22,594 nt of DNA from Sva-07 sp038321235. GTDB lineage: Bacteria > Actinomycetota > Acidimicrobiia > Acidimicrobiales > Ilumatobacteraceae. The stretch is taken from NCBI GenBank assembly GCA_038321235.1, contig JBBQEU010000052.1, positions 1-22,594 on the forward strand, given 5' to 3'. Below are positions 1-7,520 of the stretch, piece by piece. Both the position numbers and the translations under genes were made by a program. The first letter of the stretch is position 1. Each line of letters begins with the position of its first letter. The notes under the pieces are model-generated. The model searched no databases. It saw nothing but the letters and a program-made list of their open reading frames with translations, and was not told the origin of the DNA.

Positions 1-9
1 TCCGTCGTC

Positions 10-15
10 TAGCAT
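10..15 (+). promoter_or_regulatory. -10 box TAGCAT of a probable leaderless transcript
   Basis: TAGCAT matches the actinobacterial TANNNT -10 consensus and ends 7 nt before the ATG at 23, so transcription would begin at or next to the start codon. The -35 region lies outside the window. Confidence 0.4.
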
Positions 16-22
16 CTCGGCC

Positions 23-637
23 ATGCAGGAGTTCTCTTCGGTCACCGCCTCGTCCTACGACGCCGATTCACTGGCACCGCTGCTCAACGAGAAGGCCGCC
101 GATGGCTGGTCGGTCGTCTCGATCGTGGCCGCCGGCACCAACATCGTTGCCTACCTCCAGCGAGAGGCCGACGAGCACGAGGTCGAGCCCGCCGTCGACG
201 CGCCAGCCGAGGAAGACACCTCAGAAGAAGCGCCGATCGACGAGCCCGCTGACACCGACGAGCCGGTGCACGAGCCGGTCGACGACTCGCCGTTCATGCC
301 GGCTGCCGCGGCCGTCGTCGTGGCCGAGACGCCAGCGCCGATCGACGAGCCCGACGGTTGGGCGAGCGCCCCGGAGGAACCGGCCACCGAGACCGACTCC
401 TCCGCCGACGAGTCGGTCGACACCTCGATCGCCGATCTTGCCGCCCAGGTGAGCGAGCCCGAACCCGCCGCATCCGAGCCCGTCGCCGAAGCCGCTCCGG
501 CCGCCGAGTCGGCCGTTCCGGCCGGATGGTACGCGGATCCGTCGGGCCGCTTCGAGCTTCGCTACTGGGACGGCAGCGCCTGGACCGAGCACGTCTCGCG
601 CGCCGGCCAGCAGTTCACCGATCCGCCCGTCGCCTGA
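23..637 (+). CDS. DUF2510 domain protein with acidic Pro/Ala-rich linker
   Basis: A 204-residue protein in three parts. The first ~50 residues form a small folded segment (MQEFSSVTASSYD, then a GWSVVSI motif) resembling the DUF4177-type domain. Residues ~50-160 are a low-complexity linker rich in Glu, Asp, Pro and Ala, probably disordered. Residues ~167-200 are a DUF2510 domain (AGWYADPSG, LRYWDGSAWTEH), a short Trp-rich module common in actinobacterial membrane or cell-envelope proteins and of unknown function. No membrane segment or signal peptide is visible, so a cytoplasmic location is inferred. The frame is open to the window edge, but ATG at 23 is favoured because a TAGCAT -10 box lies 7 nt upstream and the domain begins there. 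A second DUF2510 protein lies at 3948-4502. Function unknown. Confidence 0.8.
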   Translation: MQEFSSVTASSYDADSLAPLLNEKAADGWSVVSIVAAGTNIVAYLQREADEHEVEPAVDAPAEEDTSEEAPIDEPADTDEPVHEPVDDSPFMPAAAAVVVAETPAPIDEPDGWASAPEEPATETDSSADESVDTSIADLAAQVSEPEPAASEPVAEAAPAAESAVPAGWYADPSGRFELRYWDGSAWTEHVSRAGQQFTDPPVA

Positions 638-657
638 TCATCAGCGTCTGATCGACG

Positions 658-663
658 TACCCT
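658..663 (+). promoter_or_regulatory. -10 box TACCCT, leaderless promoter of the MBL-Rieske gene
   Basis: TACCCT fits TANNNT and is followed by exactly 6 nt and the ATG at 670. That spacing puts the transcription start on the A of the start codon. No Shine-Dalgarno sequence is present in the 32-nt gap after the previous gene, which agrees with leaderless expression. No clear -35 hexamer is seen. Confidence 0.5.
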
Positions 664-669
664 GAGCCG

Positions 670-2238
670 ATGCGCGCCACCTCCATCGGCCACGCCGGGA
701 TGCTCATCGAAACCGACGCCGGTTCGATCGTCTGCGACCCGTGGTTCGTACCAGCGTTCTTCGGGTCATGGTTCGTCTTCCCCCGCAACGACCAACTGAG
801 CGACGAACTGCGCGAGCGCATCGAGCAGGCCGATTTCCTGTACATCTCGCACCTCCACGGCGACCACCACGACGAGCCGTGGCTGCGCGACCACCTGCGA
901 CGAGACATCCCGATCCTGCTGCCGGGCTTCCCGACCCGCGAGCAGCAGCGAACACTCCAGGCACTCGGGTTCACCGAGTTCATCCGCACGGTCGACACCG
1001 ACGAGCTCGAGATCTCACCGGGACTCACCATCGCGATCCATGTCGAGACCTCGATCACCGACGGCCCCGGCGGCGACTCGGCTCTGGTCGTGTCGGACGG
1101 CACCTCGATCCTGGTCAATCAGAACGACTGCCGAACCAACGACCTCGCCCAACTGCGTGCGCACGGCCCGGTCGATCTGCACTGGCTGCAGTTCTCGGGG
1201 GCGATCTGGTACCCGATGGTGTACGACATGGCCGCCGACGACAAACGCCGTCAGTGCACGGCGAAGGTCGACGCCCAATTCGCCCGGGCGATGCGCTACG
1301 TCGAGAACATCGACGCCCGATACGTCGTGCCGAGCGCCGGTCCGCCGGCCTTCCTCGACGACGACCTGTTCGCGCTCAACATGATCGACGGCGACGAACC
1401 GACCATCTTTCCCGACCAGACCGAGTTCTTGCGACGCCTGTCCGCTGTTGGGCGACACGGCGTGATGAACATCCCCGGCACCACCATCGACATCGGTGCG
1501 GACACGATCGAGGTGAGTCACCCGATGCCGGTCGACGACGTCGAGGCCATCTTCACCGACAAGCGCGCGTACCTCGAGGCCTACCGGGCCGACTGGAAGC
1601 CGTGGCTCGACGAGCTGAAAGCGTCGTGGAATCCGCCGAGCACCGACGTACTGACCGCGTTGCGGGAATGGTGGGAGCCGCTCCTGGAGATGGCACCGAC
1701 GCTGCGGGCCCAGGTCGGCGCCAACGTGCTCATCAACGCAGGAGACCTGCCGATACTCGTCGACTTCCCGAACGCGGAGGTACGCCGACACGAAGGCGAG
1801 CCGTTCTCGTTCCGGTTCGACATCCCCCGCGAACTCGTCGAGACCGTCGTCGCCCGCCGAGCAGTCGACTGGAGCAACTCGCTGTTGCTGTCGTGCCGAT
1901 TCACGGCGTGGCGCGACGGTGAGTTCAACGAGTACGTCTACAACTTCTTGAAGTCGCTGTCGCGCGAGCGCATGCGTCGCGCCGAGGCCGAGGTGGTCCG
2001 CAAGCTCACACCCACGGACGTGCTCGATCGCCTCGACGAGCCCGACATCCGTATCGGTGACCACCTGGTCCAGCGCCGGTGCCCGCATCGCAACGCCGAT
2101 CTCGCCGCGTTCGGCGAGATCGACGGCTGCGACTTCGTCTGCACCCTGCACGGTTGGCGATTCGACCTCGAGACCGGCCGCAACAAGACCGCCGTCGACC
2201 AGCCCCTCCGCATCCGCCGCGCGACCGCCTCCGACTGA
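670..2238 (+). CDS. Metallo-beta-lactamase-fold protein with C-terminal Rieske [2Fe-2S] domain
   Basis: A 522-residue fusion. The N-terminal ~330 residues are an UlaG-like metallo-beta-lactamase fold, with metal-binding motif H-L-H-G-D-H-H at residues 61-67 (HxHxDH). The C-terminal part carries a Rieske cluster motif: C471-P-H473, then C491-T-L-H494 followed by GW. The middle region (~340-450) has conserved-looking stretches (DWSNSLLLSCRF, NEYVYNFLKSLS) of unassigned function. The same two modules in the opposite order occur in CMP-N-acetylneuraminate hydroxylase (CMAH), a Rieske mono-oxygenase, so a CMAH-related oxygenase or an electron-transfer-coupled hydrolase is possible. The substrate cannot be read from sequence. 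The start is ATG at 670, just after a TACCCT box. No sialic-acid genes are nearby, so CMP-sialate is unlikely to be the substrate. Domain calls are firm; the reaction is unknown. Confidence 0.88.
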   Translation: MRATSIGHAGMLIETDAGSIVCDPWFVPAFFGSWFVFPRNDQLSDELRERIEQADFLYISHLHGDHHDEPWLRDHLRRDIPILLPGFPTREQQRTLQALGFTEFIRTVDTDELEISPGLTIAIHVETSITDGPGGDSALVVSDGTSILVNQNDCRTNDLAQLRAHGPVDLHWLQFSGAIWYPMVYDMAADDKRRQCTAKVDAQFARAMRYVENIDARYVVPSAGPPAFLDDDLFALNMIDGDEPTIFPDQTEFLRRLSAVGRHGVMNIPGTTIDIGADTIEVSHPMPVDDVEAIFTDKRAYLEAYRADWKPWLDELKASWNPPSTDVLTALREWWEPLLEMAPTLRAQVGANVLINAGDLPILVDFPNAEVRRHEGEPFSFRFDIPRELVETVVARRAVDWSNSLLLSCRFTAWRDGEFNEYVYNFLKSLSRERMRRAEAEVVRKLTPTDVLDRLDEPDIRIGDHLVQRRCPHRNADLAAFGEIDGCDFVCTLHGWRFDLETGRNKTAVDQPLRIRRATASD

Positions 2239-2252
2239 TCCATCTCCCAACA

Positions 2253-2304
2253 CGTTTGCGCGGCATTTTCGCTGGAATGGCCCACCGAAAATGCAACACA
2301 AACG
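2253..2304. promoter_or_regulatory. Intergenic inverted repeat upstream of the NfeD-like gene
   Basis: Two 19-nt arms (2253-2271 and 2286-2304) are separated by 14 nt. The inner nine bases pair perfectly (GCATTTTCG / CGAAAATGC), as do the outer six (CGTTTG / CAAACG), with three mismatches between. It lies between the stop at 2238 and the -10 box at 2313, so it could be a terminator-like hairpin or an operator covering the -35 zone. There is no T-tract on either strand. Confidence 0.45.
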
Positions 2305-2312
2305 GGGTGGGG

Positions 2313-2318
2313 TAGGTT
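2313..2318 (+). promoter_or_regulatory. -10 box TAGGTT, leaderless promoter of the NfeD-SPFH operon
   Basis: TAGGTT fits TANNNT and is followed by exactly 6 nt (GGCGGG) and the GTG at 2325. The spacing equals that at 658-663 and 9585-9590, and supports the GTG start. The right arm of the inverted repeat at 2253-2304 would occupy the -35 zone. Confidence 0.5.
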
Positions 2319-2324
2319 GGCGGG

Positions 2325-2882
2325 GTGCTGGATCTCGGGATCGACCTGAACTTCTGGCCATGGGTATGGCTCGGCGTCGCCATCTTCTTCGCGCTGATCG
2401 AGCTCACCGTGCTCGCCGGTTCGTTCGTGCTGCTGCCCTTTGCGGTGTCGGCGTTCGGCGCCGCGCTGCTCGGCTTCTACGACGTCGCCATCGAGATCCA
2501 GTGGCTCATGTTCCTCGGCGGTGGAGCGGTGATCTGGGTCCTGCTCTATCGATATTTGAAACGATTCGCGGGCGAGAACGAACTCCAACCCGGTGTGGGC
2601 GCCGACCGCCTGATCGGCCTCACCGGGATCGTCACCACCGCCATCGACCCTGACGACACCGACCGTCGCGGTCGTATCACCGCCCACGGCGACGTGTGGG
2701 GTGCCACCTCCGAGAACGGCCGGCCGCTCGCGCAGGGAACCCACGTTCGCATCGTTGCGGTCAGCGGCGTGAAGGTCATCGTCCAGTCCACCGACGTCGT
2801 GCCGCCCGCAGCACCGCCCGCGGCGCCACCGAACGCTCCACCCACGTCATCGTCCCCTCCGCCGCCCGCACCGCCCAACTAG
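2325..2882 (+). CDS. NfeD-like membrane protein
   Basis: A 185-residue protein with three hydrophobic segments (roughly residues 11-32, 34-52 and 57-78). A soluble NfeD C-terminal OB-fold domain follows (about 97-155: LIGLTGIVTTAI, GRITAHGDVWGA, GTHVRIVAVSGVKVIV). The last ~27 residues are a Pro/Ala/Ser tail. NfeD proteins partner with SPFH/stomatin-type proteins in membrane microdomains, and the next gene, 25 bp downstream, encodes such a protein. This is the short form of the family, without the N-terminal ClpP-like protease domain. GTG at 2325 is used because of the upstream -10 box. The proline-rich tail is an unusual extension and may be an interaction or flexible surface. The domain call is confident; the physiological role is inferred from the pair. 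Confidence 0.88.
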   Translation: MLDLGIDLNFWPWVWLGVAIFFALIELTVLAGSFVLLPFAVSAFGAALLGFYDVAIEIQWLMFLGGGAVIWVLLYRYLKRFAGENELQPGVGADRLIGLTGIVTTAIDPDDTDRRGRITAHGDVWGATSENGRPLAQGTHVRIVAVSGVKVIVQSTDVVPPAAPPAAPPNAPPTSSSPPPPAPPN

Positions 2883-2907
2883 TCCGACAACCAAACCGGG
2901 AGCTTCC

Positions 2908-3945
2908 ATGAACCCCATCGCCATCGTCCTGATCGTCATCGCACTCATCGGCATCGGCGTGCTCGTGAGCGCAGTCAAGATCGTGCGCCCGTACCAGCGT
3001 GGGCTCGTCGAACGTCTCGGCAAGTACAAGACCACGCGAGAGCCGGGTCTCAACTTGATCCTGCCGTTCATCGAGACGATGCAGCTGATCGACATGCGTG
3101 AGCAGGTGGTCGACGTGCCACCGCAGGAAGTCATCACTGCCGACAACGTGGTGGTGTCGGTCGACGCAGTCGTGTACTACGAGGCCACCGACCCGCAACG
3201 ACTGGTCTACAACGTCGCCGACTTCTTCATGGCGCTCACCAAGCTCGCCCAGACCAACCTCCGTAACCTGATCGGCGACCTCGAACTCGACCGTGCGCTG
3301 ACCTCGCGAGACACGATCAACACGCAACTGCGCGACGTGCTCGACGATGCAACCGACAAGTGGGGTGTGCGAGTCGTACGAGTCGAAATCCAGCGCATCG
3401 ATCCGCCACCGGACATCGTGTCGGCCATGCACGCCCAGATGCGCGCCGAGCGCGACCGTCGTGCCACGGTCACCGAAGCCAAGGGCTACCAGGAAGCGGC
3501 TATCGCCCGCGCCGACGGCGAGCAGCAGGCAGCGGTGCTGTCCGCCCAAGGCCGCAAGCAAGCAGCGGTGCTCGACGCCGAGGGCCAGGCCCAGGCGATC
3601 GAACTACGCGCCAAGGCCGAGAAGTTCCAGCTGGAGCTGATCGGGGAGGGCGAAGGCAACGCAGCCAAGGCCCGCCTCACCGGCATCAAGGAAGCTCGCG
3701 CCGACAAGGCCGTGCTCACGGTCGAGTACCTCCAGGCGCTCGAACGCATCGGCGACGGCCGAGCCACCAAGCTCGTGATCCCCGCCGAGTTCTCCGGTCT
3801 GCTGGGCACGGTGGCGGCCCTCGCCGCGGCGAGCAGTGACGACGACACCGACGACGAAGTGCGCCCCAAGGGCGGGCTGCCCGTCCCCGACGACGACGAC
3901 CGCGTCGACCTGCCTGAGCCGGACCGGTCCGAGACCCGGCGATAG
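2908..3945 (+). CDS. SPFH/band-7 (stomatin-like) membrane protein
   Basis: A 345-residue protein with an N-terminal membrane helix (about residues 4-24, MNPIAIVLIVIALIGIGVLV). The SPFH/band-7 domain follows (about 25-190; VRPYQRGLVERLGKYK, EPGLNLILPF, WGVRVVRVEIQRID). A long Ala/Glu/Gln-rich coiled coil spans ~190-265, and the C-terminal tail is highly acidic (DDDTDDE, PDDDDRVD). Proteins of this group (QmcA, stomatin, HflK-related) form oligomeric membrane scaffolds and often pair with NfeD, encoded just upstream. ATG at 2908 is preceded by GGGAG at a good spacing. The gene is followed 2 nt later by the GTG of a DUF2510-TM protein, so the three are probably one operon. It lacks a conventional HflC partner, favouring a stomatin/QmcA-type role. 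Confidence 0.92.
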   Translation: MNPIAIVLIVIALIGIGVLVSAVKIVRPYQRGLVERLGKYKTTREPGLNLILPFIETMQLIDMREQVVDVPPQEVITADNVVVSVDAVVYYEATDPQRLVYNVADFFMALTKLAQTNLRNLIGDLELDRALTSRDTINTQLRDVLDDATDKWGVRVVRVEIQRIDPPPDIVSAMHAQMRAERDRRATVTEAKGYQEAAIARADGEQQAAVLSAQGRKQAAVLDAEGQAQAIELRAKAEKFQLELIGEGEGNAAKARLTGIKEARADKAVLTVEYLQALERIGDGRATKLVIPAEFSGLLGTVAALAAASSDDDTDDEVRPKGGLPVPDDDDRVDLPEPDRSETRR

Positions 3946-3947
3946 TC

Positions 3948-4502
3948 GTGCGACGCGTCGACGCACCACGAGCCGGCTGGTATCCGGATCCCGAGAGCCA
4001 GACAACGCTGCGGTTCTGGGACGGCCTCGACTGGACCGACGCGCGACGCTCGCCCCCCAGCGCGGCTGAGCTGCTGTCGTTCGAGCAGCGCGAAGCATTC
4101 GCGGCGGCGCACCGCTACGTGGCACCCGAGGTTGCGTCAACCGCGGGTGCTGTCGCCAATCGAATCGGACGGCCCGATTCGCAGCAGATCGTCGAGGATG
4201 TTCGCCGCGCGGCGCGCGGCGAGGTCGACCGGGCTGCCGACCTGTTCTCTCAGCGGGCCCGCCAGATGCAGCGCGACTTCGTGCCGCTCGTGTCCGAATA
4301 CACGAACCGGGTCGTGAAGTGGATCCGGCTCGCAGCGATCGTCGCGATCGTGCTCCTGGTCGCCTACTTCGTGTTCCAGGTGGTCGCGCAGGCGAGCCTG
4401 TTCGAGTGGATCGGTGACCGCATCGACAACTTCGGCGACGACCCGCAAGGCGCCCCGTCGATCACCGACTGGATTACATCAGGGGTCAGACCCGGGATGT
4501 AA
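3948..4502 (+). CDS. DUF2510 protein with C-terminal membrane helix
   Basis: A 184-residue protein. DUF2510 lies at the N-terminus (residues ~8-31: AGWYPDPES, LRFWDGLDWTD). A charged, probably helical segment spans ~40-120, and one membrane helix spans ~126-148 (WIRLAAIVAIVLLVAYFVFQ). A short tail ends ITSGVRPGM. The GTG start is 2 nt after the SPFH stop, so it is likely translated with that operon and may act with the NfeD/SPFH pair at the membrane. That role is inference. The last nine codons and the stop are made by the left arm of a long palindrome (4471-4539). The convergent beta-galactosidase ends in ITSGVRPAM from the other arm, so this tail is probably acquired and not functionally conserved. 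The original stop was presumably different. Confidence 0.8.
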   Translation: MRRVDAPRAGWYPDPESQTTLRFWDGLDWTDARRSPPSAAELLSFEQREAFAAAHRYVAPEVASTAGAVANRIGRPDSQQIVEDVRRAARGEVDRAADLFSQRARQMQRDFVPLVSEYTNRVVKWIRLAAIVAIVLLVAYFVFQVVAQASLFEWIGDRIDNFGDDPQGAPSITDWITSGVRPGM

Positions 4503-4539
4503 TGCGATTACATCGCGGGTCTGACCCCTGATGTAATCC
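4471..4539. repeat. REP-like double palindrome at a convergent gene junction
   Basis: Arms 4471-4503 and 4507-4539 are 33 nt each and pair with one mismatch (4495/4515) around a 3-nt centre. Each arm is itself a hairpin: ATTACATC and GATGTAAT flank a GGGTC-A-GACCC (or GGGTC-T-GACCC) core, so the element could extrude as a two-hairpin cloverleaf. It contains the stop codons of both flanking convergent genes. It probably acts as a bidirectional terminator. Its architecture resembles repetitive extragenic palindromes mobilised by REP-associated transposases; none is encoded here. Confidence 0.8.
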
Positions 4540-7477
4540 GATAGGTGAAGCGGTAGGTGCCGGGGGTGATGCGGTAGCGGTCGAGGACGTCGGGACCACA
4601 GCTTCCCGTGCCGATGCCGCGATGCGCCACGTCGGCGTGTACCACCAGGCCTCGGCGAGGACGCAGATCGGTCTCGTGTGCGGCGGTGTACAAGTCCTCG
4701 GTTGTGAAGCGGGTTGCCGAAACGTGCAGCGATGTGGGGTCGAGCACATCGAGGCGCAGCACCGCACCGCTGGACGAGTCGATGAACTCGAACCAGCGGC
4801 AGTCGGTGCGCAGCCCGAACTCCTGCGGCACGAGGTAGGGCGGCTCGTCGACGTCCGCCTCCCAGATGCCGAGAACCGCTCCGCGATTGCGGTCGGGATA
4901 GTTCTCGAGCGGCCCTCGGCCGTAGTAGCGCAGCCGGTCGTAACCCGGCGGGAGCTCGAAGGTCACGCCGACCCGGGCCACGTCGTCGAGGCTGTCCGAC
5001 ACCTTGACCACATGGGTGTGCACCTGGGAGCCGTCGTCGAGGTCGTCGATGATGTGTTCGTGCTCGACGAGTTCGTCGGCGGGCAACCGATCGACACCGG
5101 CATCGATCCAGTGACCGAGCCCGTCGCCGCCGACACCGATCCGACGACCGAGGTCGGGGAGCAGCTTGAACCCGTCGTTGTCGACCGGCGCCCGGAACAA
5201 CGCCAGCCTCGGATCGACCCGGATCTCACCGAAATGGCGCGCTGGCGTTGCGCTGAGCGCAACACCGCCGACATTTTTCGGGTTGGTGGTGGGGTCTGGG
5301 GTGCTGAGGGCGATCTGGTCCCAGGCGACGAGGTGGCCCTTGGGGGCCCACTCGGTGACACGGCGCTGGCTCCAGCGGATGGTCAGGTACACATCGGGGC
5401 CGTCGGGTACCACACACGGCAGCGCAACCTCGACGGTGGAGCCGGGTGGGACAACGGGGGTCTGACCCGTGACGTCTCCGACCACGCCTGACGCTGCGAC
5501 ATCGCCGGCGACGAGGAGTTCCCAGGAGCCGACGAGATCGGAGAGGTCTGCGAAGCTGCGCCGGTTGGTGACAGCCAGCGTGTCCCCGACGAGCGCCACG
5601 ACCACCGGCCGATACACCCACATCACCTCCTGAATACCCGGATGCGGTTGCAGGTCGGACGACATCAGCCCGTCGGCGACGAAGTTGCCGTCGTTCGGCT
5701 CGTCACCGAACTGGCCGCCGTAGGCGAACCCGCGCTTACCGCTCGGCAGACCGGTCAGAAGGCCGTGATCCTTCCACTCCCAGATGAAGCCGCCCTGGAG
5801 TCCCGGTGTGGTCGTGATCACGTCCCAGTAGTCAGCGAGCGAGCCGTTCGAGTTGCCCATCGCGTGGCTGTACTCGCACATGATCAGCGGTCGCGACCCT
5901 GCGCCGTTGCGCCCGTACTCGGCGATCGAATCGATCGTCGGATACATCGGACACACGACATCACTGGCAGCCGAACCTCCGTCGACCCACCCGTCGTGGA
6001 ACACCGCTCCCTCGTAGTGCAATGGTCGCGACGGGTCGGCCCGTCGGATCCATCCGGCCAGTGCATCGTGGTTCGTGCCGTAGCCGGCTTCGTTGCCGAG
6101 CGACCACAGGATCACGCTCGGATGGTTGCGGTCGCGTTCGACCATTCGGGCACCGCGTGACAGCCAGGTCGAACGGTATCGGGCGTCGTCGCACAGGCTG
6201 GTGTTGTAGGCGTGGCTCTCGATGTTGGCTTCGTCGACGACGTACATGCCGAGCTCGTCGCACAGGTCGAGGAACCCGGGATCGTTCGGATAGTGCGAGC
6301 AACGAACCGCAGTGATGTTGTGGCGCCGCATGGCCAGCAGGTCGTCGCGCATGTCGTCGAGCGTCACCGCCTTGCCACGTGTCGGATGATGGTCGTGGCG
6401 GTTCACGCCGAAGATCCACACCGGCTCGCCGTTCAGGAGCAACTGATGGTCGCGTACCTCGACGCAGCGGAACCCGATCAGCTGCGTGTGCACCTCGGCG
6501 ACGGCACCGTCGGGATCGAGCAGTTCGGCGGTGACGCGGTACCGGGTGGGCGATTCACCGGACCACGGATCGATACCCGGAAACTCGAACTCTGCAACTG
6601 CGGTGTGCCCGGTGAAGACGTACGGGATCGCGAACTGATGTGGCACGTCGACGGTCTGGGAGCGACCAAGACGTCGCCCGCTCATCGACTCGACTCCGAC
6701 GCGCACGCTCCATCCCGGCCCAGGCGGCGCCAAACCGTCGATGGTCGCGCGGGCCACCAACGTGCCGACGACGTCGGACGTGCCGGCACCGCTCAGGCCG
6801 GCATCGCACTCGAGCGCCGCGAGGTGCACCACACCGCGCGCCTCGACGTACACCGAGCGGTGGAGGCCGGCCATCCACCACTGGTCCTGGTCTTCGACGT
6901 AGCTGTGGGCACTCCATCGCATGACCACGATTGCAATCTCGTTCGCACCGCCATGTACGAATTCGGTGATGTCGTACTCGCTGGCGAGACGACTGTCGGT
7001 GCCGTAGCCGACGAAGTGGCCGTTGACATAGAGCGCGTGCACGCTCTCGGCGCCGCCGATGTGGAGCACGACCTGGCGCCGCAACCAACGCGCTGGGATC
7101 GTCATCGTGCGGCGGTACACCCCGGTGGGATTGTCGTCGGGCAGACGCGGTGGCGGCCCATGGAACGGCATTCGGACGTTCGTGTACTGCGGGAGGTCGC
7201 CAACACCTTGCAGCGTCCAGTTGCCCGGCACGGTGACCGTCGTCCACGACGATCCTCGGGTGGGCTTCACCACGGCGGTCGACGGCACCCGGTCGGGGTG
7301 GTGGAACAGCCGGAACTTCCACCGTCCATCGAGCGACCGCCGCCACTGCGATGCCTGTCCCGCTCGGGTGGCGTCGAGGGTCGCGACTGCAGTGGTGGGT
7401 GGGCGCATCGAGCGCCGGTTGATCGACACGATGTGGGGGTCGGTCCAGGGCCGGACGGCGCCGATGGCGGGAAGCAT
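4508..7477 (-). CDS. lacZ: Beta-galactosidase, glycoside hydrolase family 2 (LacZ type)
   Basis: A 989-residue cytoplasmic enzyme that would hydrolyse terminal beta-D-galactosides such as lactose. It has the full LacZ domain order: N-terminal sugar-binding jelly roll (GNWTLQG, PTGVYRR), Ig-like domains, TIM barrel and the large C-terminal beta-galactosidase domain. The acid/base Glu is E463 in SLGNEAGYG and the nucleophile is E535 in IMCEYSHAMGNSNG. NRHDHHP and CSHYPNDP give the conserved active-site histidines. Positions and length are close to the E. coli enzyme. The frame is open further upstream into the transpeptidase gene. ATG at 7477 is chosen because GGGAG lies about 10 nt before it and family homology starts shortly after. 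No signal peptide, transporter or lac regulator is adjacent. The last nine residues come from the palindrome at 4471-4539. Confidence 0.95.
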   Translation of the reverse strand: MLPAIGAVRPWTDPHIVSINRRSMRPPTTAVATLDATRAGQASQWRRSLDGRWKFRLFHHPDRVPSTAVVKPTRGSSWTTVTVPGNWTLQGVGDLPQYTNVRMPFHGPPPRLPDDNPTGVYRRTMTIPARWLRRQVVLHIGGAESVHALYVNGHFVGYGTDSRLASEYDITEFVHGGANEIAIVVMRWSAHSYVEDQDQWWMAGLHRSVYVEARGVVHLAALECDAGLSGAGTSDVVGTLVARATIDGLAPPGPGWSVRVGVESMSGRRLGRSQTVDVPHQFAIPYVFTGHTAVAEFEFPGIDPWSGESPTRYRVTAELLDPDGAVAEVHTQLIGFRCVEVRDHQLLLNGEPVWIFGVNRHDHHPTRGKAVTLDDMRDDLLAMRRHNITAVRCSHYPNDPGFLDLCDELGMYVVDEANIESHAYNTSLCDDARYRSTWLSRGARMVERDRNHPSVILWSLGNEAGYGTNHDALAGWIRRADPSRPLHYEGAVFHDGWVDGGSAASDVVCPMYPTIDSIAEYGRNGAGSRPLIMCEYSHAMGNSNGSLADYWDVITTTPGLQGGFIWEWKDHGLLTGLPSGKRGFAYGGQFGDEPNDGNFVADGLMSSDLQPHPGIQEVMWVYRPVVVALVGDTLAVTNRRSFADLSDLVGSWELLVAGDVAASGVVGDVTGQTPVVPPGSTVEVALPCVVPDGPDVYLTIRWSQRRVTEWAPKGHLVAWDQIALSTPDPTTNPKNVGGVALSATPARHFGEIRVDPRLALFRAPVDNDGFKLLPDLGRRIGVGGDGLGHWIDAGVDRLPADELVEHEHIIDDLDDGSQVHTHVVKVSDSLDDVARVGVTFELPPGYDRLRYYGRGPLENYPDRNRGAVLGIWEADVDEPPYLVPQEFGLRTDCRWFEFIDSSSGAVLRLDVLDPTSLHVSATRFTTEDLYTAAHETDLRPRRGLVVHADVAHRGIGTGSCGPDVLDRYRITPGTYRFTYRITSGVRPAM

Positions 7478-7520
7478 GGCGATCAGTCTCCCAGACCGGT
7501 CACCGCGAAATGTCAGCGAC

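Noticed and set aside
5458..5468. GGGTCTGACCC, the same core as the 4471-4539 palindrome, inside the beta-galactosidase gene
   Set aside because: It has no outer inverted arms, reads as ordinary protein sequence (GQTPV), and an 11-bp core alone can arise by chance.
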